Below are positions 11,187-23,700 of a stretch of DNA of 64,000 bases, piece after piece. Origin of the DNA: Holacanthus passer. Lineage: Eukaryota; Chordata; Actinopteri; Pomacanthidae. The notes below the pieces were generated by a model. It was given only the letters and a program-made list of their open reading frames with translations, did no database searches and was not told where the DNA came from. The stretch lies in contig JAFREQ010000011.1 of the NCBI GenBank assembly GCA_025331565.1, positions 16,264,001 to 16,328,000 of the forward strand, written 5' to 3'. A program made the position numbers and the translations under genes. Within the stretch, counting starts at the first letter, position 1, and every line of letters starts with the position of its first letter.

Positions 11187-13041
11187 CTGACAGATTGAGG
11201 AAAGAAAGGTCAGTGTGGAAAAGATGACTGTCAGTGCCTCTTTCTGTACAAACCCTTCAAACACATGCAATCAGAACGAACGCTGACAGGGGAGATTATG
11301 ATGTTTAGAGGGAGGAGGAGGAGAAAAAAGGGTCAGTGGGTAAAGAGATTGACAATAAAATGAGCTTAACTTGGTTTATCTGATACTGTAAATACACAGA
11401 GAGGTACTACAATGCAAAAGAGCCAAAACATGTAAGTGGACAAGAATTTCTGTGCAAGAAAAACATCCCTTGATATTCACAGCAGCAATGATCGTTTAAG
11501 TGATCTAATAAAGGACAAAATAACTTTTGCATCGCTGCATTAAAAGGACATTAATCATTATACATGACTATCTGAAGTCCTCCCTCCCTTCCCCTGCTGT
11601 GTCCTTTGTGCAGCTGAAATTGAAGACGAGAAGAAAAGCATCATGGTACACTCATCAATACGTGTTCATCTCATTTATCCCTCTATTTATTTTCCAATGA
11701 TGCCATAGCCCCTTAATCATAATCCATGGGTGGAGGAGGCAGAGGGCGGGGGGTTGCATTGTAGGGATGGAGGTTAGAAATGGCGGTGGGATCGATAGTC
11801 CAAGCATTGCCTGCTGCACTATTAAAGGCAAGAACATCAATCCTGGCGCTGTCCCACAGTGTCAATAAGTGACAGGGCTGGAAAAAAAATAAGCCAGCAG
11901 TAGATTGGGTGTTATTGCATCTGCTCACTATTCCTGCAGTTAGGAGACAAAAGTTAAAACAAGAAAAGGAATCTGACTCAAATCTGCATCTCACGGGCAA
12001 AAACCACTGGAGAATATATGACATGTGTTATGAGTGTTAAGTTATTTTAGAGCCACTCAGCCTCATCAGCCTGTCTGTCTGACTTTACGCAAGTCTGTAA
12101 GTGGTGTCATTTCACTTTGTTTGGACAATCAAATCAGGCGTTTTCAGAACATTTTTAGTACAGTATGATGTCCTTGTTCCAGAAGGGCAAGAAATCGCAA
12201 GACACTCCTTGAATTTGATTAGGAGCCCATCCTCATAAATGTCAAGCACTTTCTGCTTTCTCCCCGGCTTTAGAACACAATCAAAACTGTCATGTGTCTC
12301 TATTCTTCTGCACAGACAGCAAACACTCAAAGCTTCAACCCCGGACAAACACTGGTCCAGATTTGCTTGATAAGCCTAAAGGTGACTGACTGACAGCTGC
12401 TGTGATGTCCATCAAGCAGCCCAGTGTCTCTTATGAAAGAAAGTGAGGGTTTGATTCACCACTCTGTTATTGACATACTGGATGTAGATGCATGCAAATC
12501 CCCCAATTAACAGAAATAATAATCTGCAGCATAATTATGAATGGGAATTAGAAAGGTGGAAAGAAGGGATGGAGAGAGTCCCAGAGCAAATACAGATGGC
12601 ACTGTGGTTGCAGCTGATGACTGCAGGTTCCAATTAGATATTTTTAATATTCCACAACTAAATATTGGGGAAAACAATTACAGAGACTTGCTGCTTTCTC
12701 AGTTCATCTCCAGCATCAAACCTGGATTTTATCACATTAAGCTGCGCTGAATCAGAACATTTCCGAGGAAATTGCATTTAGACTATAAATTACATTAATG
12801 TGGGTGAAACTTATGTGCATGCACGCAAACAAACATGCAGCATTTCTGCAACTTTTGACAGATAAAAAACAAGTTTGTGACCGGATTAAAAAAATCTTTC
12901 AACCTGTTTGACCACTATTAAAAAGTAAATGCAAATTAAAAAATAAAAATCCCGGAGCAAGGAAAGAATGTTTTTTTTTTATTATTAATCCTCCAGATAC
13001 GTTATTATAAGAATTTTCTTATTGGTTTTCTGCAGACTTAC
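11187..13041 (-). other. Probable 5' UTR intron of LRRC3-like gene
   Basis: Bounded by an acceptor at 11187 and a consensus donor GTAAGT at 13041-13036 on the minus strand. No coding exon, repeat family or RNA gene is recognised inside. Confidence 0.4.
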
Positions 13042-13260
13042 CTGCAAATGGTGAAGTTTGAGCGCCAGAAGATGGATAAAGATTAAAATCCGTTTGCAGC
13101 TTTTCTTCGGATTTTTCCCGACAGCGGACTGATCATCATCTTCCTCCTCTTCTTCTTCACTGTGGATACATTTGTGGATAAAACTATGTGAGGAGCATCA
13201 GTAGTGGATCCGAGGTCTGTCGCCTGCAGACGGCTTCATCTCTGCTGTAACAGAGGGTAG
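13042..13260 (-). other. Candidate non-coding first exon and promoter area, LRRC3-like gene
   Basis: The minus strand shows CATTTGCAG followed by the strong donor GTAAGT, preceded by less AT-rich sequence than its surroundings. The 5' limit is a guess, since no clear TATA box or initiator is visible. A TG microsatellite (13302-13329) lies just upstream of this exon. Confidence 0.35.
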
Positions 13261-13298
13261 TTATAGCAACAAAGATGTGGGGCAAACTCTCTCACTCC

Positions 13299-13301
<3 letters not shown>

Positions 13302-13329
<28 letters not shown>
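13302..13329. repeat. TG dinucleotide microsatellite, 14 units
   Basis: Perfect 28-bp TG run just upstream of the presumed first exon of the LRRC3-like gene; length variation here could affect the promoter, though that is only inference. Confidence 0.9.
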
Positions 13330-13334
<5 letters not shown>

Positions 13335-16020
13335 ACAAACATGGGAGGTGTGCCATCATAAGTGCCTTTTGTCCCCAGTATAGATGGCATCAGTCTCAGC
13401 TTTCTGAGAACACACTGGTTGCCTCCATATTAACTTAATTTCCTATAAGGTATAATTAGATTTTTATGCTCATGGCTTCCTGCAAAATTTGATTGAATCC
13501 CAGACAGGTAGATGCACAGGTGAGGAGGTAGGTAATTTTTATTTTTTTAAAATACACATATCTTTAATAACAAAAGCTGTGGCAAAAGGTGTCATACTGT
13601 TTTAAAAATATATCATCTTCCATTCACATCTGTAGCAGGAAGAGAAACAGGACTAGTGGGCAAAAACAACATTAAAAAGAAGATGCACCTTCTTCAGTCA
13701 CTCATGTCTATTTTTTCCAGGCTCCCTATTGGAGGTCAAGTGGAAAGAGACCTCATCTATCACTGCGTAAAGACCTCAAAATACAATATCAAGTGAAGAT
13801 TTATGAGCACATGTAGACAAATACTAGATATCGCCTCTACATCCATTTAAATACGTAAATGCATGCATCTACAAACACAGGACAGGTGGACACGAGGCAA
13901 CCTTGAGACACACACTTACCAGGGTCACAAATTTCCATATGAATAATAAAAGCATGTACACAGAGACACACACAGCGACACATTCTGTGTGTGGGAAATG
14001 TTATTCATGGAGGTTCACTCTTAGGACGAGTGTCCTGCTTTCTCTGTGCTTTTCTACATAAGCAGCAAGAATATCTGTCCATCTACAGAAGAGCCCTCGG
14101 GGGGGAAAAGGATGGGTCTGACAGCCATGATGGCACCTCCTCTGCCTCCCCAGCCTGTCCTGCTCCTATCAGCCTGCTGAAAAACTATGACATTTCCACT
14201 CCTGACAAATATAACACAGACTGCTGCAATTGTAATGTGTTTTGTTTTTTTTTTTGGTTCCACTTTACAACTGAATTTTTTTGAATGTTTTGCCCTTGAC
14301 GGGTGATTGTCTCCGTGGTTGCCAGAGACATGGCTGTGGACAGGCTCAGTTTTGTGGTTTTTCAGATACAAAATAAGGGACGGAAGCATGCATAATGAGA
14401 AAACGCATGATAGCAGGGAGGAACTCAAAAAAGTATTACACATTGTCTGTTTTTCAGATCCTTGAGCTGAGAGTGAACGGCACCATGATGGTTGAGATTT
14501 GCAGCAAGGAAAATAGAAAAGGAACAAAATGAGCAGAGGGAGGTGGCCGTGCGGTGTCTATTTTGGAGGAAGCTGTTCTAAAAGATGTACAGGCCTACAA
14601 GCAGTTTGATGATGACAATGTTGACAATGTGAACTCTACTGGAAAACCTGACTCCAGTGAAGTGAAGCAGTTTGGCATCATCTGTTTGGTTTGGTCGTCG
14701 TCCTCCGAGGGGGAAATTGACTGAACCATACATAAATTTGTAAACCGATACAGGCAGCGGAAAATATCTGACAGGCAGTAGCAGAAATCTACTCCTCTAA
14801 GACAAACAGTGCATGCATGGTTATGATTTTGTCTATTATCTGTGTCATGAAAAGAAAGGAGAAGGGCAGAACCCACAAAATTTACGTCCCGGCTGCATGT
14901 GGAGTACGCCTGATGGAGTGGGAGAGAGAGATATAAAAGCAGTGGAGCATTTCTTGTAACTAGCCTGTCATTCTCTTGGGATTGAATCCACTAACAACAG
15001 GTCAGGATGGGGGCAGGTGTTCTGCTGAGGCTCTCAGTAGCCATTTTTCCAGTGTAGCCAATTGGGACTTGCCAGGGCTGGAGTCGTCTAAAAATGCTTA
15101 CGACCCAGGACCAACACAAAGGTTTGGTCTGTTGCTGCGTTGTTAGAAACCACAACGCAGACGGAAAAATCATCCCTGCTGACAAAACAAAGTATTAAAA
15201 AAATGTTGCTTTGTAGGTAATTTGGGTGACAGGAAAGGAGTTAGTGCAGGCAAGTTTGTCGGGTTCTGTAGGGGGAAAAAGCAGAGCATAGGCGAAAGAC
15301 ACAAAAAAAAATCAGGAAAAGGCTTTTGAGGGTACTTGGAATTTTAAAATACAGTGAGGGCATCTTGTGATTTCCTGTGCACAGCAATCAGGCAAGTGCA
15401 CTTGATCATGAATAAGCCTGAAATTGTGCATGCAAGGGTAAAGTGGTGGCTGGAAACTCAGATCAATACATCTTCAGCTACAAGTCAGTTTTTTCCTCCT
15501 CTCAGTTTGATGTTTCTCTCAAAGTGTCTGTAATTACACCGCTGTGTTGAATACACCTTTGCCGTCTCCTGCTTCGTTCAGTGAGGTGCACGCTGGGAAA
15601 AAAGGGTCATCTTCTGTCGCTCCCAAAACAACAGATCCCCGGTTGGCAGAGATTACAATATGAACCATGTGACTGTAAAAGGCTGTCACAAATGTGTATA
15701 GATTGGATTGAGACCTTGGCAGAGGTCCAGCACAATAGAGAGTAGAGTAATAACACTAAAATGTGTGTGTGTGTGTGTGTTTGAGAGAGACAAAGGTAGT
15801 GTGGAAAGGATGCAAGAATAAGAGTACCTTTCCAAAGCTATTAAAAATAGTCAGTGCACTCTCAGCTAAAAGGGAAACAATAACTCAGCAGTTGAAACTT
15901 GAGACTAAATATAGATTAGATGATACCGTAAGAGCTGTTTCGATATGTTATCTGTGTCAATTCCTTTAGTTAAAGGCATTGTATTTCTGTGTCTCAACTG
16001 GTAGAGTATGTACAATGTAT
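13330..16020. other. Intergenic, LRRC3-like gene to myg1 (upper part)
   Basis: Non-coding. Contains a 19-base TG run (15762-15780). The two longer open frames (14054-14527 minus and 13991-14284 plus) look random: no domain, no splice context, overlapping each other. Confidence 0.55.
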
Positions 16021-16381
16021 TAAGGGACCAGTGTGTAGGATTTAGTGGCATGAAGTTATAGATCACAACCACCTGAATAACCCTCCACTCCACCTCCACC
16101 CCCAAAAGCGTGCAGGAGAACCTACAGTGGCCAAAAAACTCAAAACACAAAAACCCCTCTTGAGAGCCTGTGTTTAGTTTGTCCCTTCCAGGCTACAGTA
16201 GAAAAATGGTGGACTCCATGGAAGAGGACCCGCTACCTCTGTAGATATAAAGGGCTCGTTCTAACATGACAAAAACCCAGTGATTTATTTTCAGGTGATT
16301 ATACACTAATGAACTCACAATTATGAATATGTTTCATTTATGCCAACAGATCCCCCTAAATCCTACATATTGGACATTTAA
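16021..16381. mobile_element. Miniature inverted-repeat element with AGGGACCAGTGTGTAGGATTTA-type ends
   Basis: The left end (16022-16044) and the reverse complement of the right end (16357-16380) agree at about 18 of 23 positions, sharing TGTAGGATTTA or TATGTAGGATTTA. I recognise this family of about 360 bp as very abundant in percomorph fish, including the inner ATTTTCAGGTGATTATACAC motif. Non-coding and non-autonomous. Confidence 0.7.
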
Positions 16382-16394
16382 TGCTGAGTTCTTA

Positions 16395-16510
16395 CTGCAG
16401 CAGCCGTTTCCTGCATGTCAACCCCTCTCTCTCCCCTGCCTTTCCTGTCCCTCTCCACTGTCACTATCTAATTACATAATGCTGAAAAATAATCTTTAAA
16501 AAAAATAAAG
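16395..16510 (+). repeat. SINE-like 3' tail fragment
   Basis: A CATGTC-, CCCTCTCTCTC- and CCTGTC-bearing pyrimidine tail followed by an A-rich end (TAATCTTTAAAAAAAATAAA). It matches the tail of the fuller copy at 28975-29185; the tRNA-like head is missing, so it is 5' truncated. Confidence 0.5.
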
Positions 16511-17290
16511 CATCTCTGTTTCAATTAAGAGAGAAACAAAGAAAGACAAAGAGTGAAAAGTTCTCTCTACTGAGGTACTAACAGTCTGCACCGATGAACA
16601 CAATAAAGGACAAATGAGGAAGAACGAAAGGAAGCAGAGCAATGTTAAGAACTGTAAGTAACAGCACATGAATTATTTGTTCACTGCTGTGGCGTTTGTA
16701 CAATGAAGGTGGCACTGATGGAAATAAAATGCACAGCGATGAAATTGTGCACAAGAGCAGCAGAAGGGCAGCTTTGTGGAGAATGCAACATGGGAGGAGT
16801 AACAGGTAGAGATGGGGGGGAGAATCTGGAGTATTAATGAGAAAATTCAAGGCACATCCCCCAACTTTATAACAGGGAAATTGACTGCGTGGCTCGTCCC
16901 ACTGCCGGTAACCTTGTCACGACACCGGCTGTCACAAAGAGCACCTCTTTGTGGCGTTTGAAAATTTAATTTCTCAGAATTAATCAGGCCTCATTATTGA
17001 TGCTTTGATCTCAGAGCCAAGCAGAAGTAGCCTCTGCCTCTCTTTGTAGTGCTACATTTAATGTCAGAATGGTGGAAATGAAAGGACGAACCACTGTCCA
17101 GGTGTCTATAAATCGACCCTTGAAAGGTAAGACCATGGTATTCACAGGCTTTGAAGGTGTCTGCATCATATTCCCTTGAGAGTGGAAAAAAAAGAGAGGT
17201 GAGCAGAATTGGAAAAACAGTCGCTTTATCACCGGATTTGATGGAAAACTGAAATGTTTACATGTGACCAGATTATAATCCAAATAGTCT
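16511..17290. other. Intergenic, downstream of myg1
   Basis: Non-coding and without recognisable elements. The myg1 transcript probably ends at one of two signals, minus-strand ATTAAA at 17525-17530 or AATAAA at 17291-17296. Confidence 0.5.
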
Positions 17291-17296
17291 TTTATT
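17291..17296 (-). terminator. Distal poly(A) signal candidate, myg1
   Basis: Minus-strand AATAAA about 300 bases after the stop codon. A closer variant ATTAAA at 17525-17530 is the alternative. Confidence 0.4.
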
Positions 17297-17597
17297 GCAA
17301 ATGAACAACAAAACACACCAATATTTATAAGAACGGGCAGAGAGAAGAATAACATGAGTGAACATTATGATTCAGAGCGAGTCTGTGTTGGAATACAGGT
17401 ATTTAGGGAACTGGTCCAAGGTTATTTGGCTGCCATTTCCTTACCGTCCCCATCCTGGCAAGGCAGAACAAAACAACATTAGCCCTGGCTGGAACGAACA
17501 AGCTGCAAGCTAGCAAACTAACATTTTAATCCTTGCTATCCTCTCTAAAGACTGACCCCGAGAACAAAATGTGCCGTTGGCCGTCCTCTCTGACCCT

Positions 17598-17787
17598 TCA
17601 GCTGCTTCCGTTCGCAGGGGGCTGGGCGGCGGCCTGCAGGGTCCTCCGGGCCATCTCCAGGGCTCCTTCCTGGTTCTTGTTCCCGCCAATAAAGCCTCCA
17701 GTGTGGACGAAGATGCAGTCCTTAATCCCGCTGAGCTCCGACAGCGCGTCGTCACGAACGCCACGCCACTCTTCAAGCAGGGACAGC
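17598..17787 (-). CDS. myg1: myg1 exon 7 (last coding exon)
   Basis: 190 bp ending in TGA (17600-17598). Encodes EEWRGVRDDALSELSGI, CIFVHTGGFIGGN and EGALEMARRTLQ, matching the end of MYG1; the last residues (AAAQPPANGSS) are species-specific. It sits 7.9 kb from exon 6. Confidence 0.92.
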
Positions 17788-20700
17788 CTGGGACAGGGAG
17801 ACAGAAGGGCTGGTTGGCTTACAGATGGACACTATGCGGTCAGCTGCTCACTTCCTGTTGACACATGGCTTTTCTAAAACACATTGTTCTGTACATGTCT
17901 GCACAACCAGAAAAACAGTAATCATTAAACAGGCTCTGGGCTGATGAATAATGTAAACAAAATATCAATAAAGGAACAGAAGAAATGCTGCAACGATTAG
18001 AAAACTGACAGAAAATTAGCTGGTTGCCGCTTTTCAAATGGGAAGATTTGCTTCTGTTCTTCGACTTATATGATAGTAAACTGAGTATTTTTGGGTTCTG
18101 GGCCATTAGTTGGACAGATTGAGCAAATAATATGTTACCTTGGGCTGTAATAATCATTTTGAACAATTTTCAGACATTTTATAAATAATTAATAGAAAAT
18201 AAACAATAAAATAATCAAAAATGAAAGTAATTGTTAGTTGCAGCACTAATGGCAGTTTTAAAGACATTTTAAGATGTGAATTAAATGGTGATAATGATTT
18301 TCTTTAATTATTTCAGCATGGCTTTGCACAAAGACTCCTGATTATTCTGGTCTTCTTATTATTCTGGTCAGATTTCATGACCGGGAAAACTCCTGCCATC
18401 AGAGGTAACCTGCAGTAACCCTCACACGTAGCACCACTACAATCAGCCCCAGAAAACAGACCAATAAAAGTCAGCTTCATTCTTCTCCAGCAACGTGGAA
18501 AATCAGAGATCGGCACAGTAGTTTGAAGGCCACGCAATGGTAACCGAGTCAGCAGGCAATCTTGCAAAGTGGGGAAAAGATTGGCTCTGCAAGGGTTTAC
18601 GAGCTGACCTCGACAAAGTGTCTCTGGATGCAACATTCAGAGGCTGAAGATTCATAAAAATGTAGAGCAGCTCATTTGCCACCCACTGCATGTGGCTTGC
18701 ACCCCTGTCCACAGGCTGGCACATCATTTAAAACAAATTACCAGTTCTCTTTAGTGTGTGTGCATGTGTGTTATTCTTGCCATGATGGCGTTACTATCTC
18801 AGGCCGCTCTCCTTCTTCTTCTTACAGTATTGATATATTTAGCAAGGTTTCACTCTGATTCTGATTTAATTCTGATTCATCACTTCATCGCTCACCTCTC
18901 GCCCCTCCACTGCTTCTGAAATAGACTTTAAATGCCTTAAAAGCCGGCTAAATCTGGAGAAAGCTTCAGATTTTATAATGAATGTCCCACCAACCTCGGG
19001 CTCCTCTTCCCCTCTGTCATACACTTGATGAATTATGGGACTGTAAAGCCTAACTTGTCAGAAAGAAAGTGACACAGTTGTCAAATACAGCTGTAGTTTA
19101 AAATTTGTGTTTTCTCCTGAACTGGATTTTGAAGGGTTTATTTCCCAGTCATTCTGATTCCCTCTGAGTATTTAATGCCATTCTGTAAAACGTCTTATAA
19201 AGTTGTCATAGTCAGAGAATGAGGAGCTCCATAATAACTCATGTGCACATGTGCACTGAAACTCATGATTCTCCTCCTTGTCATTTTCTCAAGTCTACAC
19301 AATCTTATCCTTATTAAGACCGTCATAGGACAACATGGGGAGGAAAGCATGGCAAACCCCTAATCCCTGTTAAATGAATCAACCAATCGATATCTCCACA
19401 GTATGACTGGGAAACAAGCTCAAGAGGAAAGGTCAACAGGGCTGGTAATGAGGGAAGGGAGTAGGAGGGGGATGACTTGTTGTTATAAGACCAGGAAGCG
19501 CTGATTCTCAAGATGACCCGTCTAAAAATAAGCCCACAATTAGCAAATTAACTTCTCACCCGCCCATAAGACCTTTACTACATCATAATGAGACGGCTAC
19601 TGGGAATTAGTGCTTCACTAGGAAAAAAAATATATCACTCGTGATAAGATATGCTGGAGATAACAGGTCATTAAAACATAAAATATCAACTGCATGTGTT
19701 TTAGTGGTTCTGCACAGAGCTTCAACCTTCTGCTCAGCCTTTCTCTCCAAGATGACAACAAGAGACACTTGTATATATGCAGAGGTGTTGAATCCTCCTG
19801 CAGCTTGCTGACTCATAATTCATCCATCTCTGTGCTAGAGATTTTACACACTTCACACTTTTCTTTTTCCTTTCAACCTGGGCCATACAAGTGATTTAGT
19901 CAAGTGGTAGCTATAAAAAAAAAACGTATCATTTTGCTCCATTTGAAGGGCAATTGCATGAGTTATTACAGTTTTACCACTTCCTCACTACAATTTTCAT
20001 TTTTCCACTTCTCGGAGCCAGAAGCAAGGTGGCTTTTTATCCACCTTTCATTTATGATTTCACATAGATTAGATCTGAAGTGATTAGTTTAACTGCTTAG
20101 GCAGCTGCCAAAAACATAATCAGCCTATTTTGAGAACGGACAAATCATTTTAATCCTTTTTCAAGAAAAAAAGTCTCAAGCTCCACCCTCTCGTGAAGTG
20201 ACAATTTGCTGCTTTTCTCTCGCTCATGTGATAGTTAATTGAATATCTTCAGATTCTTATTTGTCACCTAGAGCTTTCAGATGTTGTGATGGGTATTTTT
20301 CACGGCTTTCTTCACTGCAGATAATTCTGACAGCAACCAGTGTTTTTTTTTTTTAGAAATGGATGTATACTGTATGTTCTGGCTCGGCTCACATTTCAGT
20401 CAGCCTATAGTATTATTCTACACGGTAACATCTCCAAGGAAGGATTGCTTCCACTCCTCTCTTCCTTCTCCCAGCTCACATTTCCTTAGCAATGCAATGC
20501 TGATAAAAATAGACCTGTTTCCCCACAGGTTCAGTAGCAGGGACACAGGTGATAACAACACCCCTTTCGCAGAGTCGGCATATGCCCACTGGGAGGAAGC
20601 AGGCCACCCAGAGAAAGGTCCATCTGGAGCTATGTTTTTTTTATCCACGTCACAAGCCATTGTTCCCATGTAGCACCAAACCAACCACCATGTTTGCATT

Positions 20701-23700
20701 AAGCTAAATCTTTGAAGTGCTCCGCGACCACAAACAGGTGGCTGCCTTTTTAGTTGAAAGTGCTGCCGCCTGATGAGATTCTGCAGCAGAGGGGAGGAAA
20801 AAAAAGGGAGGGGCGGGAGGTGTGAAAGGTGAGACGGCTAGATAGAGGAGAGGGTGGATGAGGAGGGGAGAAATGGGACTAATGGGGAAGACAGCAGGAC
20901 GGATAGGAAAAAAAAAATGTGATGAAATGGAAGAGGATGATTATAGGACAGAGACAGAAATACTGTACATAAGAGGGAAAGACATCGAGAGTGACAGATA
21001 GGCAGAAAAGAAGCACTAATGGGAGAGCCAAGAGCACGGGGACCTCATGGAAAGAGGTGAAAATAGAAAGCACATAACAGAGCAGCCACTGGTCAGATCA
21101 GGACCGAATCAAAAAGCTATTCCAACCTCTTCCTGTGTCTTTGGGCAACCCACAGCGTATCAATAATGAGACGTGTCAAACCCAGAATAACAGCATAACG
21201 GCACATACTGTCCGGGCTAACAAGACATTTACAGAGCACGGTGGTCAGGTGGACTTGTGGCTTAGAGACCATCTGCAGTGATTGTGAGATCTCAAGCCGG
21301 AAGCCTGGCATGACAAAGTGTTGAACCTCGCTCCATCCTTGCTTGTGAATGACTGAGCCTTTCCAGCCCCTTTCATACCCAATCATGATACTATCACCTG
21401 TTACCAATGAACTTGTCTATTGTCTTCATTCCATTTTTAATGTATATGTCAAAAAGGATTAGCAATTTATCATGTAATGTTTTGTGGGGTTTTTGTCTGT
21501 GTTTTTACACAGTGTTCCAACTTTATTGGAATCAGGGTCACATAATAATGAGTGAAAATGTAGTATGATGCAGTTAGGTGAGAATTACGTTTCATAATGG
21601 ATCATAGAAAGTGTCTGTTCATTTCCACAAACATAAAATGCCTTTAAATTCTATATAATTTCCAGGAGGTGGAAATTATATAGAAAATGTCACAGCTTGT
21701 CACAGGTTTAAATAAAATTATCTTCTCTTTGACACTTGATAAAGAAGCTGTCTTTTACACAAACCATTACATTTTCTATTAAACTTTCCCTTGGGATAAA
21801 TCTGCATTTGACATGAAGGAAAATTGCTCCCTAAAATTAGCCAGATGGGAGGGTTGAGATAAAGAAAAAATAGAAGTCGCAATAATAATTACTCACCCAA
21901 AAAAATGTGATTGAAAGCTGCATGATTTGTGCTCCAGGGGAAATAACTAATAAGAGTGGAAATGTCAGACAATAAATTGGGATTTAGTTGTATTTTGTGT
22001 AAGGGCCAATTTATCATTTGCAACAAGACTGAATGACCCAGAATGACTGTTGAACATATTACATACAAATATTTTGCAGATTCCTTTATAATCATGCGCA
22101 TGAGTGCAACCAGAGTTAGAATAATGTATATTTCAATTTTCTATGAGTCACACAGAGGACACACACAAAACCGAGTCTGACCAGCTTCATTAGTTGATCC
22201 ACAGGCAAGAGTCATAACTATTTCAGTTTGCATTAGTACTCCTTCCTCATTCCCTGGAGTATGATTTGCATTCATTTTCAGAGCTACAATTTGCAATCTG
22301 CGGTGTAGCTACGCAAGGTTTGAGGGCATTTTGTCAAATTCAAATCGAGTATCAAATCCGCTAATCAAATCAGAACCGTTTCTAATCCCTAATCAAATGT
22401 TATTAGATTTCACCTTTCAACATTTGCAAGTAACTAAAGGCTAAAATAACAACAACTCAAACTGTCTAATCACCTTTTGCTGGCTGAGGAGACAGAAGCA
22501 CAACAGTTTTTAATTGCAGCCTAATTCATGGTCACAGCCTGAAAATATCATGAGCATCGTAATGTAATGTTAATCAAATATATCTCATAGAAGACTGACT
22601 TTAATGGTCCTGGTTGAAATATTAAAACACACCGTCGCAGTTGTACAGTGGTGTTACAGAGAGATGTGTCTTTTCTCTCACAAATAATCTCTGGCTGAAT
22701 AAAGACACCAGCTGCACATTAACCAGAGAACATCCAAACTTTTTCATTTCAGCCGTTACCAAATTACCATTAATTAGCTACAGCTGATCTCATGTGCCGC
22801 TGGTGATATCTGTTATCTCAACCAGTGGCAATCAGATAAAAATAAGAAGCCTGCTACCTATACTGGATGTTTTGCACTGTGTTGCTAATAAAAAATAGTG
22901 AGGAGAGATAAAAGGTTTGATAAAAGATTCGTTACAGTTGGAGCTCCATGAAACTGGATCTAAGCTGGAACAGGCTTTTGGAACCCGTCGACATGCAACA
23001 CTGTTCATCTCTACAGCTCTGAATCACTACTAATATTCTTTCATTTCACTCACTGCTGCTTAAGTGCACATGGTGAAGACTCGGAGATCAATATCAAACG
23101 GCACAAGTCATAAACCCTGGAGCACGAGAACCAAATCCAGCAATGAAAAAAACATCAAGGAAGCAACATGGCTGCCGAAGATTTTCTGTACCAAATGTGA
23201 AATGGGGCATTCTGTGCAAGAGCTAATGTTCAGCGAGTATCTGGCGAAAGATGAAACCGAACGTCTTTTGCATAATAAGCCTGGGCGCACGTCTCCTTGG
23301 CCATACATTGATCATGTGTTCCGTATGCTGGGATATAGGGCAGCAGTTGAACAACACAGCAACTACAGGACTCCGTTGGGGATGCTGATGACGTTACTAC
23401 AGCAGCAGTGTGGGTCAGAGCACCAGAGGCTCCTCAGGTACACAATTCCCCTCCAGAGGTAACAAACGCAAACGTGAGAGGTGTTAATCATCTGACAAAT
23501 TCACACAGGGGCTCTTTGTCTTGTCATCACTGTCATTATGTGCTGGGTGACAAGACGAGAATACCAATGTGATTTAATGAGCATGGATGAGGCAGCTTTT
23601 CACATAAGTGCCGGGCTTGAGGGTTTGAGGGATCTCATTATTCCTAAAAGATGCAGAAACGCTTAACAACAACAGCACCGTGCATAATGCATGGTGCACA

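Noticed and set aside
23070..23462. Plus-strand open frame of about 130 codons starting MVKTRRSISNGTSHK
   Set aside because: No recognisable family, no promoter, splice or poly(A) context; it lies in myg1 intron 6. Its CTKC and basic N-terminus are not enough. Transcript evidence would be needed to revive it.
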